Assembly: GCF_000313615.1 (NCBI RefSeq)
Contig: NZ_AMZQ01000008.1
Span: 124,001 to 188,000 of the forward strand
Direction: 5' to 3'
DNA: 64,000 nt
Source: Campylobacter showae CSUNSWCD
GTDB taxonomy: Bacteria; Campylobacterota; Campylobacteria; Campylobacterales; Campylobacteraceae
The notes under the pieces are model-generated. The model did not search any database. It saw only the letters and a program-made list of their open reading frames with translations, and was not told the origin of the DNA. Both the position numbers and the translations under genes were made by a program. This document shows, one piece after another, positions 34,645 through 44,953 of this stretch (position 1 is the first letter of the stretch; each line of letters starts with the position of its first letter).

Positions 34645-35433
34645 ATGAGAAATATCCATCCGCAAGCCGTCGTCGAGGACGGTGCCAAGATCGGCGAGGA
34701 CGTAACGATCGAGGCCTATGCCTACGTCGGCAAAGACGCCGTGCTAGGCGACGGCGTACTCGTAAAACAAGGCGCTAGGATCGTGGGCGATACGCATATC
34801 GGCGAGGGCGGTAAAATTTACAGCTACGCCATCGTGGGCGACATCCCGCAGGACGTGAGCTACCGCGCCGAGGAAAACACTGGCGTTCGTATCGGTAAAA
34901 ACGCGACGATCCGCGAGTTTTGCACGATAAACTCAGGCACGCACAAAGGCGACGGGATCACGCGTATCGGCGATAACGCATTTATCATGGCCTACTGCCA
35001 CGTAGCGCACGATTGCATCATAGGAAACAGCGTCATCCTAGCAAACAACGCGACTCTAGCCGGTCACGTGGAGCTAGGAGACTATAGCGTCGTGGGCGGT
35101 ATGACGCCGATACATCAGTTCGTGAGAGTGGGCGAGAGCTGCATGATCGCGGGTGCTAGCGCGCTATCTCAGGACGTCGTGCCGTTTTGCCTAGCAGAGG
35201 GCAACCGAGCCTATATCAGAAGCTTAAATTTAGTCGGTATCAGGCGCAGGTTCGATAAAGACGCAGTCGAAGAGATAAATAGGGCGTATAAATTTTTATT
35301 TAGAAAAAGCGGGGATTTAAAAGCCGCGGCTAGCGAGCTTTTAGCGGGCGCGCAAATAGAACAGGTGCGAAAAATGTGTGAATTTATCCTAAGCACCAAG
35401 CGCGGTATCCCATTAGCAAAAGGAAGAGAATAA
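34645..35433 (+). CDS. lpxA: UDP-N-acetylglucosamine O-acyltransferase
   Basis: LpxA transfers a hydroxyacyl chain to UDP-GlcNAc, the first step of lipid A synthesis. The 262-residue protein is a left-handed beta helix with many hexapeptide repeats, followed by a helical C-terminus. Marks are [17 protein letters not shown], the [16 protein letters not shown] stretch, the catalytic His region [13 protein letters not shown] near residue 114-126 and GLSL-like LNLVGIRRR near 190. Its stop overlaps the clpX start (TAATG). Confidence 0.97.
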   Translation: MRNIHPQAVVEDGAKIGEDVTIEAYAYVGKDAVLGDGVLVKQGARIVGDTHIGEGGKIYSYAIVGDIPQDVSYRAEENTGVRIGKNATIREFCTINSGTHKGDGITRIGDNAFIMAYCHVAHDCIIGNSVILANNATLAGHVELGDYSVVGGMTPIHQFVRVGESCMIAGASALSQDVVPFCLAEGNRAYIRSLNLVGIRRRFDKDAVEEINRAYKFLFRKSGDLKAAASELLAGAQIEQVRKMCEFILSTKRGIPLAKGRE

Positions 35434-36665
35434 TGGCGAGAAAATGTAATTTTTGCAGCGAGGTAGAGTCTGCCGATAGGAGGCTACTGGCCGATATAAA
35501 CGGGACTGCGTTTATATGCGAGCACTGCATCACTGCCGCTTACAAGGTGCTTTACGGCGAAGAAAACCGCGAGCAGGAAAAAGAAGAGCGAACTAGAGAC
35601 TATCAAAATTTGACGCCAAAAGAGCTAAAGGCGGTGCTGGATAACTACGTAATTGGCCAAGATAAAGCTAAAAAGGTCTTTAGTGTCGGCGTTTATAATC
35701 ACTACAAAAGAATTTTTAGAAAAGGCGAGATCGAGGATGATACGGAGATCTCAAAATCAAATATCTTGCTAGTCGGTCCTACCGGTAGCGGCAAGACGCT
35801 GATGGCGCAGACTCTGGCTAAATTTCTAGACGTGCCTATCGCTATCTGCGACGCGACGAGCCTAACGGAGGCTGGCTACGTCGGCGAAGACGTGGAAAAT
35901 ATCCTGACCCGCCTTTTGCAGGCCGCGGACGGCGACGTAAAGCGCGCCGAGCAGGGCATAGTTTTCGTCGATGAGATAGATAAGATCGCCAGAATGAGCG
36001 AAAACCGCTCGATCACGCGCGACGTGAGCGGCGAGGGCGTGCAGCAGGCGCTTTTAAAAATCATCGAGGGTAGCCTCGTAAATATCCCTCCAAAAGGCGG
36101 CAGAAAGCACCCTAATCAGGAATTTATCCAGATAGATACTTCAAACATCCTCTTTGTCTGCGGCGGCGCGTTTGACGGCCTGGCTGACATCATCGAGCGC
36201 AGGATCGGAAAAAACGTGCTGGGATTTGGTCAAGATAAACGCTCTAAAGACGATAGGGAAAATTTGCTAGACGCACTAGAGAGCGACGATCTGGTGCATT
36301 TTGGACTGATTCCTGAGCTTATCGGTAGGTTACACGTTGTCGCTACGTTAAATAAAATCACCGAGGATGATATGGTGCGAATTTTAACCGAGCCCAAAAA
36401 CGCGATCTTGAAGCAATACCAAAAGCTTTTCGCGATAGATAGGGCGAATTTGAAATTTGACGACGAAGCACTAAAAGAGATCGCAAGGCTAGCTATCGAG
36501 CGAAAAACGGGCGCTAGGGGGCTGCGAAGTATAATGGAAGAGGTGATGACAGATATAATGTACGAACTGCCGGAGCTTGCGGGCTACGACGTGGTGATCA
36601 CCAAAGAGGTTGTAAACGGCAAAGAAAAGCCGATTTTCGTAAAAAATAATAAAATAAGCGCATAA
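35433..36665 (+). CDS. clpX: ATP-dependent Clp protease ATP-binding subunit ClpX
   Basis: ClpX unfolds tagged proteins for ClpP. The 410-residue protein has the N-terminal zinc finger (C5, C8, C29, C32), the Walker A GPTGSGKT near residue 115, Walker [10 protein letters not shown] near 182, the pore-loop [10 protein letters not shown] near 148, the ClpP-binding IGF-like loop [10 protein letters not shown] near 263 and sensor 2 [12 protein letters not shown] near 356. It is coupled to lpxA and followed by mreB after 8 bases. Confidence 0.98.
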   Translation: MARKCNFCSEVESADRRLLADINGTAFICEHCITAAYKVLYGEENREQEKEERTRDYQNLTPKELKAVLDNYVIGQDKAKKVFSVGVYNHYKRIFRKGEIEDDTEISKSNILLVGPTGSGKTLMAQTLAKFLDVPIAICDATSLTEAGYVGEDVENILTRLLQAADGDVKRAEQGIVFVDEIDKIARMSENRSITRDVSGEGVQQALLKIIEGSLVNIPPKGGRKHPNQEFIQIDTSNILFVCGGAFDGLADIIERRIGKNVLGFGQDKRSKDDRENLLDALESDDLVHFGLIPELIGRLHVVATLNKITEDDMVRILTEPKNAILKQYQKLFAIDRANLKFDDEALKEIARLAIERKTGARGLRSIMEEVMTDIMYELPELAGYDVVITKEVVNGKEKPIFVKNNKISA

Positions 36666-36673
36666 GGATACAG

Positions 36674-37711
36674 ATGATTTTAGACCAACTAATAGGATTT
36701 TTTTCAAGCGATATGGGTATCGACCTAGGCACGGCAAATACGCTAGTTCTAGTAAAAGATAAAGGCATCATCATAAACGAGCCGTCGGTCGTTGCAGTAC
36801 AACGCGAAAAATACGGCAAGCAAAAAATATTAGCCGTCGGACACGAAGCAAAAGAGATGGTGGGTAAAACTCCGGGCGACATCGAGGCGATCCGTCCGAT
36901 GAGAGACGGCGTTATCGCGGATTTTGATATGACAGAAAAGATGATCCGATATTTCATCGAAAAAACTCACCGCAGAAAGAGCTTCCTGCGCCCTCGCATC
37001 ATCATCTCAGTGCCTTACGGTCTAACTCAAGTCGAGCGTAAAGCCGTGCGCGAGAGCGCGCTAAGCGCCGGGGCTAGAGAAGTATTTTTGATAGAAGAGC
37101 CGATGGCTGCGGCTATCGGAGCAAATTTACCCGTGCGCGAACCGCAAGGTAATTTAGTCGTCGATATCGGCGGCGGTACGACTGAGATCGGCGTTGTATC
37201 TCTTGGCGGTCTAGTCATCAGCAAGTCTATCCGCACAGCGGGCGATAAGATCGATATGAGTATCGTAAACTATATAAAAGAAAAATACAACCTCCTAATC
37301 GGCGAGCGCGCGGGCGAAGATATCAAAATCTCGGTCGGTTCGGCGATCCAGCTTCCTGAGGAGCTTAGCATCGTAGTAAAAGGTCGCGACCAAATCAGCG
37401 GTCTGCTAAGCCGCGTGGAGCTAACTAGCGAAGACGTGCGCGAGGCCATGCGCGAACCGCTAAAAGAGATCGCCGACGCCCTAAAAACCGTGCTTGAGAT
37501 GATGCCACCCGATCTTGCCGGCGATATCGTAGAAAACGGTATTGTGCTAACCGGAGGCGGAGCGCTGATTCGCGGGCTTGATAAGTATCTAAGCGATATC
37601 GTAAAACTTCCAGTTTTCGTTGCGGACGATCCGTTGCTAGCCGTAGCCAGAGGCACCGGCAAGGCTCTTGAGGAGATTAAATTTTTACAACAACTCGTAA
37701 ATGAAGAGTAA
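36674..37711 (+). CDS. mreB: Rod shape-determining protein MreB
   Basis: The 345-residue actin homologue has the phosphate-1 motif [11 protein letters not shown] near residue 15, [20 protein letters not shown] near 110, phosphate-2 [14 protein letters not shown] near 157 and [18 protein letters not shown] near 289. MreB filaments guide cell-wall synthesis under the inner membrane. mreC follows with an 11-base overlap. Confidence 0.98.
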   Translation: MILDQLIGFFSSDMGIDLGTANTLVLVKDKGIIINEPSVVAVQREKYGKQKILAVGHEAKEMVGKTPGDIEAIRPMRDGVIADFDMTEKMIRYFIEKTHRRKSFLRPRIIISVPYGLTQVERKAVRESALSAGAREVFLIEEPMAAAIGANLPVREPQGNLVVDIGGGTTEIGVVSLGGLVISKSIRTAGDKIDMSIVNYIKEKYNLLIGERAGEDIKISVGSAIQLPEELSIVVKGRDQISGLLSRVELTSEDVREAMREPLKEIADALKTVLEMMPPDLAGDIVENGIVLTGGGALIRGLDKYLSDIVKLPVFVADDPLLAVARGTGKALEEIKFLQQLVNEE

Positions 37712-38456
37712 AATTTTATTCGTCGCTCTTGTCGGTGCATTGATATTTTTTTCGCTTGACAAGGGCGCACTCGTTTCTAGCTACATCGTAAATTTAAATA
37801 GTCGCATTGTTGCCGCCTACGACGATGCCGTCAAATTTGTAAAAGATACCGTAAACGAGCATTTTAGGCAGAGCGAGGAGATAAAGCAACTTCGCGCTCA
37901 AAATGCTGAGCTAGAAAAATCGGCAGCATTGCTTTCAAGCTTCGCAAAGGAGCTAAATGAAATTTTGCTTGACAAAAACTCGACCGCATACGAGCCTAGA
38001 GTCCAGCTCGTACGGGCTCTTAGCTACGTAAATATCAGCGACTACGACAAGGTCTGGCTGGATAAATTTGACGGCTACGACGAGTCTAAAATTTACGGAC
38101 TAATTTATCAAGGCAAGAGTGCGGGTATCGTCGTGAACAAGGACGGAAATCCATTAGCTTTGCTTCAAAACGATCCAAAAAGTATATTCGCCGTCTCTAT
38201 CGGCGATGAAAAGATCCCTGGCATTGCGCACGGGAGCAAAGATGGAATAACGGTGAAATTTATCCCCCAGTGGCTTAATCCAAAAGAGGGCGACGAAGTC
38301 GTAACGAGCGGGCTTGACGGGATATTTTTCAGCGGAATTTCAGTAGGTAAGGTCACTGGCGTGATCCAAGAGAGCCTATATAAAAGCGCGGCCGTAAAGC
38401 CCTACGTAAACATAACAATACCCTCGTATCTATACGTCGTAACAAAGGAAAAATAA
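37701..38456 (+). CDS. mreC: Rod shape-determining protein MreC
   Basis: The 251-residue protein has an N-terminal membrane helix (about 4-20), a coiled coil (about 45-85) and the two-barrel periplasmic domain with [20 protein letters not shown] and [20 protein letters not shown], the MreC hallmark. It couples MreB to the cell-wall synthases. It overlaps mreB by 11 bases, and its TAA shares a base with the carB ATG. No mreD follows; carB comes next, as in C. jejuni. Confidence 0.95.
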   Translation: MKSKILFVALVGALIFFSLDKGALVSSYIVNLNSRIVAAYDDAVKFVKDTVNEHFRQSEEIKQLRAQNAELEKSAALLSSFAKELNEILLDKNSTAYEPRVQLVRALSYVNISDYDKVWLDKFDGYDESKIYGLIYQGKSAGIVVNKDGNPLALLQNDPKSIFAVSIGDEKIPGIAHGSKDGITVKFIPQWLNPKEGDEVVTSGLDGIFFSGISVGKVTGVIQESLYKSAAVKPYVNITIPSYLYVVTKEK

Positions 38457-41400
38457 TGCCAAAAAGAACCGACATCAACACCGTTTTACTCATCGGCAGT
38501 GGCCCTATCGTCATAGGCCAAGCGTGCGAATTTGACTACAGTGGCACGCAAGCTGCAAAGACGCTAAAGCAGCTTGGCTACCGCGTCGTACTCATAAACT
38601 CAAACCCGGCCACCATCATGACCGATCCTGATTTCGCCGACGCGACCTACGTCGAACCGATAACCAAAGAGAGCATCAAGCGCATCATAGATAAAGAAAA
38701 AGTCGATGCCATACTGCCTACGATGGGCGGTCAGGTCGCGCTAAACGTCGCGATGCAGCTATACGAAGCGGATATGCTAGGCGGCGTCAAATTTCTAGGC
38801 GCCAACCCGCAAGCGATCAAAAAGGGCGAGGATAGGCAGGAGTTTAAAAAGGCGATGCAAAAGATCGGTATGGACCTGCCGCAAAGCCAGTACGCCTACG
38901 ACATGGATGAGGCGCTAGCCGCAGCCGCAAACATCGGCTTTCCGCTCATCATCCGCGCTAGCTATACTCTTGGCGGTGCAGGTAGCGGCGTAGCGTATAA
39001 TATCGACGAATTTAAAGAACTAGCCCAAACCGGCCTGGATGCCAGTCCGATACATGAAATTTTGGTCGAGGAGAGCTTGCTAGGCTGGAAAGAGTACGAG
39101 ATGGAGGTCATCCGCGACCGCAACGACAACTGCATTATCGTCTGCTCGATCGAAAACTTCGATCCTATGGGCGTGCATACGGGCGACAGCATCACGGTTG
39201 CGCCGGCTCTTACGCTAACTGATAAAGAGTATCAGGCAATGCGCGACGCTAGCTTTAAAATTTTACGCGAGATCGGCGTGGATACGGGCGGCAGCAACGT
39301 GCAGTTTGCTATAAATCCAAAAACAGGCCGCATGATCGTGATCGAGATGAACCCGCGCGTGAGCCGTAGCTCGGCGCTAGCAAGCAAGGCCACGGGCTAC
39401 CCGATTGCCAAGGTCGCTACGATGCTGGCGGTGGGCTTTAGTCTGGATGAGATCAAAAACGACATCACCGGCACGCCTGCTAGCTTTGAGCCCGTCATCG
39501 ACTACATCGTGACCAAGATCCCGCGCTTTACGTTTGAGAAATTCCCAGGCGCTAACCCGTATCTAGGCACCGCGATGAAGAGCGTGGGCGAGGTGATGGC
39601 GATCGGTAGGACGTTTAAGGAAAGCATCCAAAAAGCGCTTTGCGGGATGGAAAAGGATTATTACGGATTTAACTTCGTAAATTTGGAGAAAAACGCGCTT
39701 GTTTACGGACTTAGAAACGCGAATGAAAGCCGCATTTTATACGTCGCGCAGGCGTTTCGCGACGGCCTTAGCGTGGCTGAAGTGCACGAGATGAGCAAGA
39801 TCGATCCGTGGTTTTTGGATCAAATTTGGCAGATCGTTAAATTTGAAGAGCGCATCGATATGGACATCCTAAACGACGAACCGCTGCTAAGAGAGGCCAA
39901 AACGATGGGCTTTTCGGACAAGATGATCGCGCATCTAATAAATTTAAAAGACAACCTTGATCTGGGTCAAAACGATATTTATTTTGCGCGCGAGAAAATG
40001 GGCATAAACCTAGAATACAACGAGGTTGATACCTGCGCGGGCGAATTTAAGGCACTCACGCCGTACCTCTACTCGACGACGAATATCACCAAGCTGCCGC
40101 ATCTTGCGTCAAATTTTGCAGAGTCAAATTTAAGTTCAAATTCGGCGCAAAAAGAGAAAAAAGTGATGATCATCGGCGGCGGTCCAAACCGCATAGGCCA
40201 GGGCATAGAGTTTGACTACTGCTGCGTGCACGCTAGCTACGCGCTACGCGACATGGGCGTAAAAACCATAATGTACAACTGCAACCCCGAAACCGTCAGC
40301 ACCGACTACGATACGAGCGATATTTTGTACTTTGAGCCGATTGATTTCGAGCACGTTAGAGCCGTGATCGAGCACGAGAACCCAGACGGCGTGATCGTGC
40401 ACTTTGGCGGCCAGACTCCGCTAAAATTTGCTAAACGCCTGAGCATAGCCGGCGCAAAAATCATCGGCACCAGCGCGCGCACGATCGACGTCGCCGAGGA
40501 TAGAAAGAAATTTAGCGAATTTATCTCTAAAATCGGCGTCAAACAGCCGCGAAACGACACCGCTACAAGCGAAAAAGAGGCGCTAGAAAAGGCCGCGGCC
40601 ATCGGCTATCCCGTACTTGTGCGCCCTAGCTACGTGCTAGGCGGCCGCGCGATGAGACGGGTGCATAGCGACGAGGAGCTGCGCCTATATATGAGCGAGG
40701 CGGTCAAGGTCAGCAACCACTCGCCCGTGCTGATCGATAAATTTTTACAAGACGCCGTAGAGCTCGACGTGGACGCGATCAGCGACGGCAAGGACGTCTA
40801 TATCGGCGCCGTGATGCAGCACATCGAGGAGGCGGGCATCCATAGCGGCGACAGCGCGTGCATACTGCCTCCGCTAAATTTGACCGCGCAGATGATCGAA
40901 AAGGTAGAAAACCAAACCCGCGACATCGCGCTAAATTTGGGCGTCGTAGGGCTCATGAATATCCAGTTTGCCATCTACAAGAACGAGCTTTTCATGATCG
41001 AGGTAAACCCGCGCGCCAGCCGCACCGTGCCGTTTGTTAGCAAGGCGACGGGCGTGCCGATGGCAAAGGTCGCCACGCGCGTGATGTGGCAGGGCGATTT
41101 GCGCGAGGCACTTAAATTTTACGACAACTACGGCGCAGTTTACGAGGAGCGCGGCATACTCAAGCCTCGAGTGAAAAATCACGTCTGCGTAAAAGAGGCG
41201 GTGTTTCCGTTTAACAAGCTCTCTGGCGCGGATCTAATCCTGGGGCCTGAGATGAAAAGCACAGGCGAGGTCATGGGCATATCAAGTGATTTTGCAAAGA
41301 GCTTTGCAAAAAGCCAGATCGCCGCTAGCAACTCGCTTCCTACTAGCGGGCTAGTCTTTTTGACCCTTGCCGACGCAGACAAAAAATACGCCGCAAATTT

Positions 41401-41749
41401 GGCGCGCGAGCTAATAAATCTCGGCTTTAAAATCATCGCCACGGGCGGAACGTATAAAATTTTAAATGACGCAGGCGTAGAAAGCGAGTTTGTCTATAAG
41501 ATCAGTGAAGGTCGCCCAAACGTCGAGGACAAGCTCAAAAACGGCGACATCGCGCTTGTCATCAACACCAGCGACAGCAAGTCAAACAGCGAGGACGGCA
41601 AGAAAATCAGGCAGAACATCATGCGGTTTAAGATTCCGTATTTCACTACGATGTCGGCGGCTCTAGCGGCGGCTAAATCGCTAAAAAGCGTGCAGGACGG
41701 CAGCGCGCTTGAAGTTAAGAGCCTGCAGGAGTATCTGGGCGGCGAGTGA
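38456..41749 (+). CDS. carB: Carbamoyl-phosphate synthase large subunit
   Basis: CarB makes carbamoyl phosphate from bicarbonate, ammonia and ATP for arginine and pyrimidine synthesis. The 1097-residue protein contains two homologous ATP-grasp halves. The first begins [20 protein letters not shown] and has [13 protein letters not shown]; the second begins [17 protein letters not shown] and has [12 protein letters not shown]. An allosteric MGS-like domain forms the C-terminus ([13 protein letters not shown]). Between the halves (residues about 550-567) is an S/N/E-rich stretch whose DNA carries CAAATTT words; standard CarB is shorter there. Confidence 0.98.
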   Translation: MPKRTDINTVLLIGSGPIVIGQACEFDYSGTQAAKTLKQLGYRVVLINSNPATIMTDPDFADATYVEPITKESIKRIIDKEKVDAILPTMGGQVALNVAMQLYEADMLGGVKFLGANPQAIKKGEDRQEFKKAMQKIGMDLPQSQYAYDMDEALAAAANIGFPLIIRASYTLGGAGSGVAYNIDEFKELAQTGLDASPIHEILVEESLLGWKEYEMEVIRDRNDNCIIVCSIENFDPMGVHTGDSITVAPALTLTDKEYQAMRDASFKILREIGVDTGGSNVQFAINPKTGRMIVIEMNPRVSRSSALASKATGYPIAKVATMLAVGFSLDEIKNDITGTPASFEPVIDYIVTKIPRFTFEKFPGANPYLGTAMKSVGEVMAIGRTFKESIQKALCGMEKDYYGFNFVNLEKNALVYGLRNANESRILYVAQAFRDGLSVAEVHEMSKIDPWFLDQIWQIVKFEERIDMDILNDEPLLREAKTMGFSDKMIAHLINLKDNLDLGQNDIYFAREKMGINLEYNEVDTCAGEFKALTPYLYSTTNITKLPHLASNFAESNLSSNSAQKEKKVMIIGGGPNRIGQGIEFDYCCVHASYALRDMGVKTIMYNCNPETVSTDYDTSDILYFEPIDFEHVRAVIEHENPDGVIVHFGGQTPLKFAKRLSIAGAKIIGTSARTIDVAEDRKKFSEFISKIGVKQPRNDTATSEKEALEKAAAIGYPVLVRPSYVLGGRAMRRVHSDEELRLYMSEAVKVSNHSPVLIDKFLQDAVELDVDAISDGKDVYIGAVMQHIEEAGIHSGDSACILPPLNLTAQMIEKVENQTRDIALNLGVVGLMNIQFAIYKNELFMIEVNPRASRTVPFVSKATGVPMAKVATRVMWQGDLREALKFYDNYGAVYEERGILKPRVKNHVCVKEAVFPFNKLSGADLILGPEMKSTGEVMGISSDFAKSFAKSQIAASNSLPTSGLVFLTLADADKKYAANLARELINLGFKIIATGGTYKILNDAGVESEFVYKISEGRPNVEDKLKNGDIALVINTSDSKSNSEDGKKIRQNIMRFKIPYFTTMSAALAAAKSLKSVQDGSALEVKSLQEYLGGE

Positions 41750-41965
41750 GGCTAAAAACTAAAATCGTCAAATTTGCGCGTCAAATTTAGCCGCCAAATT
41801 TGACATCTGTAAAATTAGCTAAATTTAGGGGCAAAATTTACGTTCTAAATTTAGCTGAATGCTACTTCAGATGCCAACTGCAAAATCACACTGAAACGTG
41901 CACGGAATTAAATTTTCTTTAGATTCCCGCTTGCGCCGTTTGCGATCAAAATATAAAGCAAGAAA

Positions 41966-42607
41966 ATGATAAGACTAAAAGCAAGATTAAGATTGGCCGC
42001 AAGGAAGATTGAAATCGCCTTTTTTGTTAGCCTGATCGCTTATGTTTTGGCAGCTCTTAGCCTATTTATCGTGCCCGAAGACATCTTGTCCGTTCACGCG
42101 GTTTTTAGAGACTTTACGACGTTTATGGCGGATTTTTATCCTGCTATAAGCGTAGCGCAGACTAAAACCGCCTTTGGCGATGTAGCGGCGTTTCATCTTA
42201 GCTATTTATGCTTTTTTATGCCCGTTTGTTTGCTGTTTGCGGGACTTTACGGCGTGGCAAAAGGAGCCACTGGCAGGCTCAAAGGAAACAAAAGTGACGC
42301 CCAAGCGCTTTCGCAAGGCATTATTTTATTTGCGCTTATCGTGTGCTTTTTTATTTTCGGCGGACTGGATGTTTTTTTCTCGGGTTATAGCATATGGCAC
42401 ACTTATCGGCCGGCGTGGGAGTTTATAATGCAGACGAGATTAGGTCTATTTTTGCGTTATGAGATAATCGGCTTTGGCTTTGCGAGCGCTTGCGTGATGA
42501 TGTCGGCATATCTTATTATGCAGATTTGTAGGCAGCTGCTGGCGTTTGTTTTGCTTAGGGCTCGCCAAACGGCTGCGTTTTTCGGGCGAATTTTCGGGCG
42601 TCGCTAG
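41966..42607 (+). CDS. Four-helix membrane protein of unknown function
   Basis: The 213-residue protein has hydrophobic helices at about 17-37, 72-97, 113-133 and 155-195, with positively charged ends (KARLRLAARK at the N-terminus, RIFGRR at the C-terminus). It stands alone between carB and converging small genes. I recognise no family. The start has AAGAAAATG, a weak ribosome site. Confidence 0.5.
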   Translation: MIRLKARLRLAARKIEIAFFVSLIAYVLAALSLFIVPEDILSVHAVFRDFTTFMADFYPAISVAQTKTAFGDVAAFHLSYLCFFMPVCLLFAGLYGVAKGATGRLKGNKSDAQALSQGIILFALIVCFFIFGGLDVFFSGYSIWHTYRPAWEFIMQTRLGLFLRYEIIGFGFASACVMMSAYLIMQICRQLLAFVLLRARQTAAFFGRIFGRR

Positions 42608-42717
42608 CCGACTCGTTAAAGCTTGTTTAAATTTGACCGCACTCGTCAATAAATGAGCCAAATTTAGCTCAAATTTGACGCGTGAAACGCTAAATTTAAA
42701 CGGCTAATACCATAAAT

Positions 42718-43107
42718 TTAAGCCACCCGTCGTATCTGCCTTAGTTTTATGCGGATGAGGTTTGCTTTTAGTAGCGCTTCTTCTTTATTTGGCGAGTTTG
42801 CGAGCCGCTCTAGCGCCTCTTTGGCGAGTTTTTCTGACTCGCTTAAGTCCTTTTTCGTGCTTAACTCTTCTAGCAGCTTTGCATTTGCTTTCGCCGCGCT
42901 TAGGCACAAAAAATCAAAACATACGCAAAATACGAGTAGAATCTGCGCGCACGGGACGTAAATGCTAAAAATATCCCTCGAAATTATCGCCGTGATAAGC
43001 CCGCAAAGCAGCTCCAAAAGCGCCAAACGAAACGAAAAAACGTAAAAATATTGCTCTTCTAGCTTCGCAATCATCGAAAATGCAAAAAGTAGCACATCTA
43101 AAAACAA
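42718..43107 (-). CDS. Small membrane protein, second of a coupled pair
   Basis: The 129-residue protein has three hydrophobic segments in the first 75 residues and then a charged helical tail (ELSTKKDLSESEKLAKEALE). The start appears to be TTG inside the end of the upstream gene, so the two are translationally coupled. No family is recognised. Confidence 0.45.
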   Translation of the reverse strand: MFLDVLLFAFSMIAKLEEQYFYVFSFRLALLELLCGLITAIISRDIFSIYVPCAQILLVFCVCFDFLCLSAAKANAKLLEELSTKKDLSESEKLAKEALERLANSPNKEEALLKANLIRIKLRQIRRVA

Positions 43108-43376
43108 CCCGGAAGCTGGCCTGCCGAAAACATTTGCCGAGGCACTCCAAGTAAAATCAAAACCAAATTTTGCGAAACTAGCGCGATGTAAAGCGACAAA
43201 ATGAACGCGGGCGCAAACACGGCGAGGCTAAATTTAGGCTCTTGCAAGCAAAAGCGGACGGCAAATTTGATAAACGCGTAAAATTTCGCCAAAATGCCGA
43301 AAGCAAAGTATCCAACCGCCGATAAAAATAGCACGCAAGCGCAGAAAAATACAATCGCAAAAGTCGTTTCGCCCAA
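43098..43376 (-). CDS. Small membrane protein, first of a coupled pair
   Basis: A TTG start follows AGGGAGAAAA, the same AAATTTG initiation context seen at other genes here. The 92-residue product has two hydrophobic helices (about 6-28 and 49-72). It overlaps the next gene by 10 bases. No family is recognised. Confidence 0.45.
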   Translation of the reverse strand: MGETTFAIVFFCACVLFLSAVGYFAFGILAKFYAFIKFAVRFCLQEPKFSLAVFAPAFILSLYIALVSQNLVLILLGVPRQMFSAGQLPGCF

Positions 43377-43525
43377 ATTTTCTCCCTTTTGTTTTTAAAT
43401 TTTATAGTTTTCATCGTTTAACACGGCTTAATCAAAATTTAGCTTCGCTCCGCCAGCTCTCGCCCAAATTTAACCCCAGCTTAAGCATAAGATTATATAC
43501 TTTGGCTTTAAATTTAAGGCGGCAA

Positions 43526-44425
43526 ATGAGATCTCAGAGTGAATTTTTCGGTGTTTTCGTCACGCTTCTTGGCGGCGTATTATGGGGATTTAGCAGTGTT
43601 TGCGGGCAGTATCTGTTCACGCAAAAGGGCGTCAGCGCCGACTGGCTCGTGCCCTACCGCCTAGGCCTCGCCGGGCTTGCGATGGTAGCGTATTACATCG
43701 CTCGCTCGCCGCGCCTAGCCCTCGCTCCGCTAAAAGATCGCGTGCTTTTGCCGCAGCTGCTCATCTACGCGTTTTTTGGGCTTATGATGACACAGTATTC
43801 GTACTTTTGCGGTGTCGAGCTCTCAAACGCCGCCGTCGCGACCGTGATCCAGTACTCCGCGCCCGCGCTCATCCTTGCCGTCGTTTGCTTTTTAGAGCGG
43901 CGCGCGCCTAAAAAGGTCGAGCTCATCGCGCTCATTTTCGCGGTGCTGGGCGTCGTGTTGCTCGCCACTCACGGCGATCTTGGCTCGCTCGTTATCAGCG
44001 CAGAGGCGCTGGTTTGGTGCCTCATTAGCGCGCTTGGCGTCGTGATCTACAGCCTCATCCCGACTAAGCTAAATCAAAAATACCCCGTCGCGTTAAATTT
44101 AGGCTGGGGCATGGTCATCGGCGGCGGCGCGCTTGCGCTTTACACGCGGGTTTGGCAGCTGGGCGGCGTGAGCGACGCAGACGGCTTTGCGGCGCTTGTC
44201 GTGGTGGTGATTTTAGGCACGATATGCGCGTTTAGCTTTTACATGACGGGGCTAAAGATAATAGGCGCGAGCAGGGCGAGCATGATAGCGTGCATCGAGC
44301 CCGTTAGCGCCGCGGCGTTTGCTTATTTTTGGCTGGGGACGGAGTTTGTATTTCTTGATTTTGCGGGCTTTACGCTCATTATCTCGTGCATATTTTTGCT
44401 GGCTAAAGATAGGAAAAAGGCGTAA
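43526..44425 (+). CDS. EamA/DMT-family transporter
   Basis: Ten hydrophobic segments and an internal repeat identify a drug/metabolite exporter of the EamA type. The first half starts with FVTLLGGVLWGFSSVCGQYL and ends ATVIQYSAPALILAVVCFLE; the second half ends MIACIEPVSAAAFAYFWLGT. I chose the ATG at 43526 because AAGG lies 8 bases before it; the product is then 299 residues. The substrate is unknown; relatives export amino acids or metabolites. Confidence 0.85.
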   Translation: MRSQSEFFGVFVTLLGGVLWGFSSVCGQYLFTQKGVSADWLVPYRLGLAGLAMVAYYIARSPRLALAPLKDRVLLPQLLIYAFFGLMMTQYSYFCGVELSNAAVATVIQYSAPALILAVVCFLERRAPKKVELIALIFAVLGVVLLATHGDLGSLVISAEALVWCLISALGVVIYSLIPTKLNQKYPVALNLGWGMVIGGGALALYTRVWQLGGVSDADGFAALVVVVILGTICAFSFYMTGLKIIGASRASMIACIEPVSAAAFAYFWLGTEFVFLDFAGFTLIISCIFLLAKDRKKA

Positions 44426-44438
44426 ATTTGGAGGAGAG

Positions 44439-44861
44439 ATGATCTATTTGGCGCAGACCGATACGACGGCCGGGTTTTTGAGCAAGGATTTTCGCGAGAT
44501 AAACGCGCTCAAAGGCCGAGCGGCGGACAAACCCTGCCTCATAACGACGGCGAAATTTAGCGAGCTAAAAAATCTCGCTCGCGTACCTGCTAAATTTAAA
44601 AATTTAGTGCGCCGCGCGAGGAAAACGACTTTTTTATACCCGAATGGCACCGCCGTGCGCGTCGTAAAAGAGTGCGCCCATGAGGAGTTTTTGAGGCAAT
44701 TTGACTGGCTCTACTCTAGCAGCGCAAATTTAAACGGACAAAATTTCGACGAAGTCTGGGCGAAAGCGGCGGCGGATCAGGTCGTGGATCAAAATTTCAG
44801 CCAAAACGCAAGCTCGAAAATTTATAAAATTTCAAAAACTCGACTAAAAAGATTGAGGTAA
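44439..44861 (+). CDS. Short Sua5/YciO/YrdC-like protein
   Basis: The ATG at 44439 follows GGAGGAGAG. The 140-residue product starts IYLAQTDTTAGFLSKD, matching the T-D-T-x-x-G-L entry of the Sua5/YrdC fold, and has the late motif DWLYSSSANLNGQNFDEVW, equivalent to the SAN motif. It is shorter than the t6A synthesis enzyme (about 200), so it is probably the reduced paralogue seen in Campylobacter and may not catalyse threonylcarbamoyl-AMP formation. Confidence 0.7.
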   Translation: MIYLAQTDTTAGFLSKDFREINALKGRAADKPCLITTAKFSELKNLARVPAKFKNLVRRARKTTFLYPNGTAVRVVKECAHEEFLRQFDWLYSSSANLNGQNFDEVWAKAAADQVVDQNFSQNASSKIYKISKTRLKRLR

Positions 44862-44887
44862 CCCGCCCAAATTTACCCCTACATTTT

Positions 44888-44937
44888 CCAAATTTCACTC
44901 AAATTTAACCGCCCTTTGGCTAAGATTTCGCAAATTT
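44888..44937 (+). repeat. 50-base duplicated leader sequence, copy 2
   Basis: This matches 17134-17183 (minus strand) in 49 of 50 positions. It ends 16 bases before the TTG start of the ankyrin gene and probably carries its promoter. Confidence 0.8.
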
Positions 44938-44953
44938 GAATTAAGGGATAAAT

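Noticed and set aside
38962-39195. Frames opposite or inside carB, including 40306-40602, 40931-41182 and 41179-41442
   Set aside because: All are shadows of a gene with conserved motifs along its whole length.
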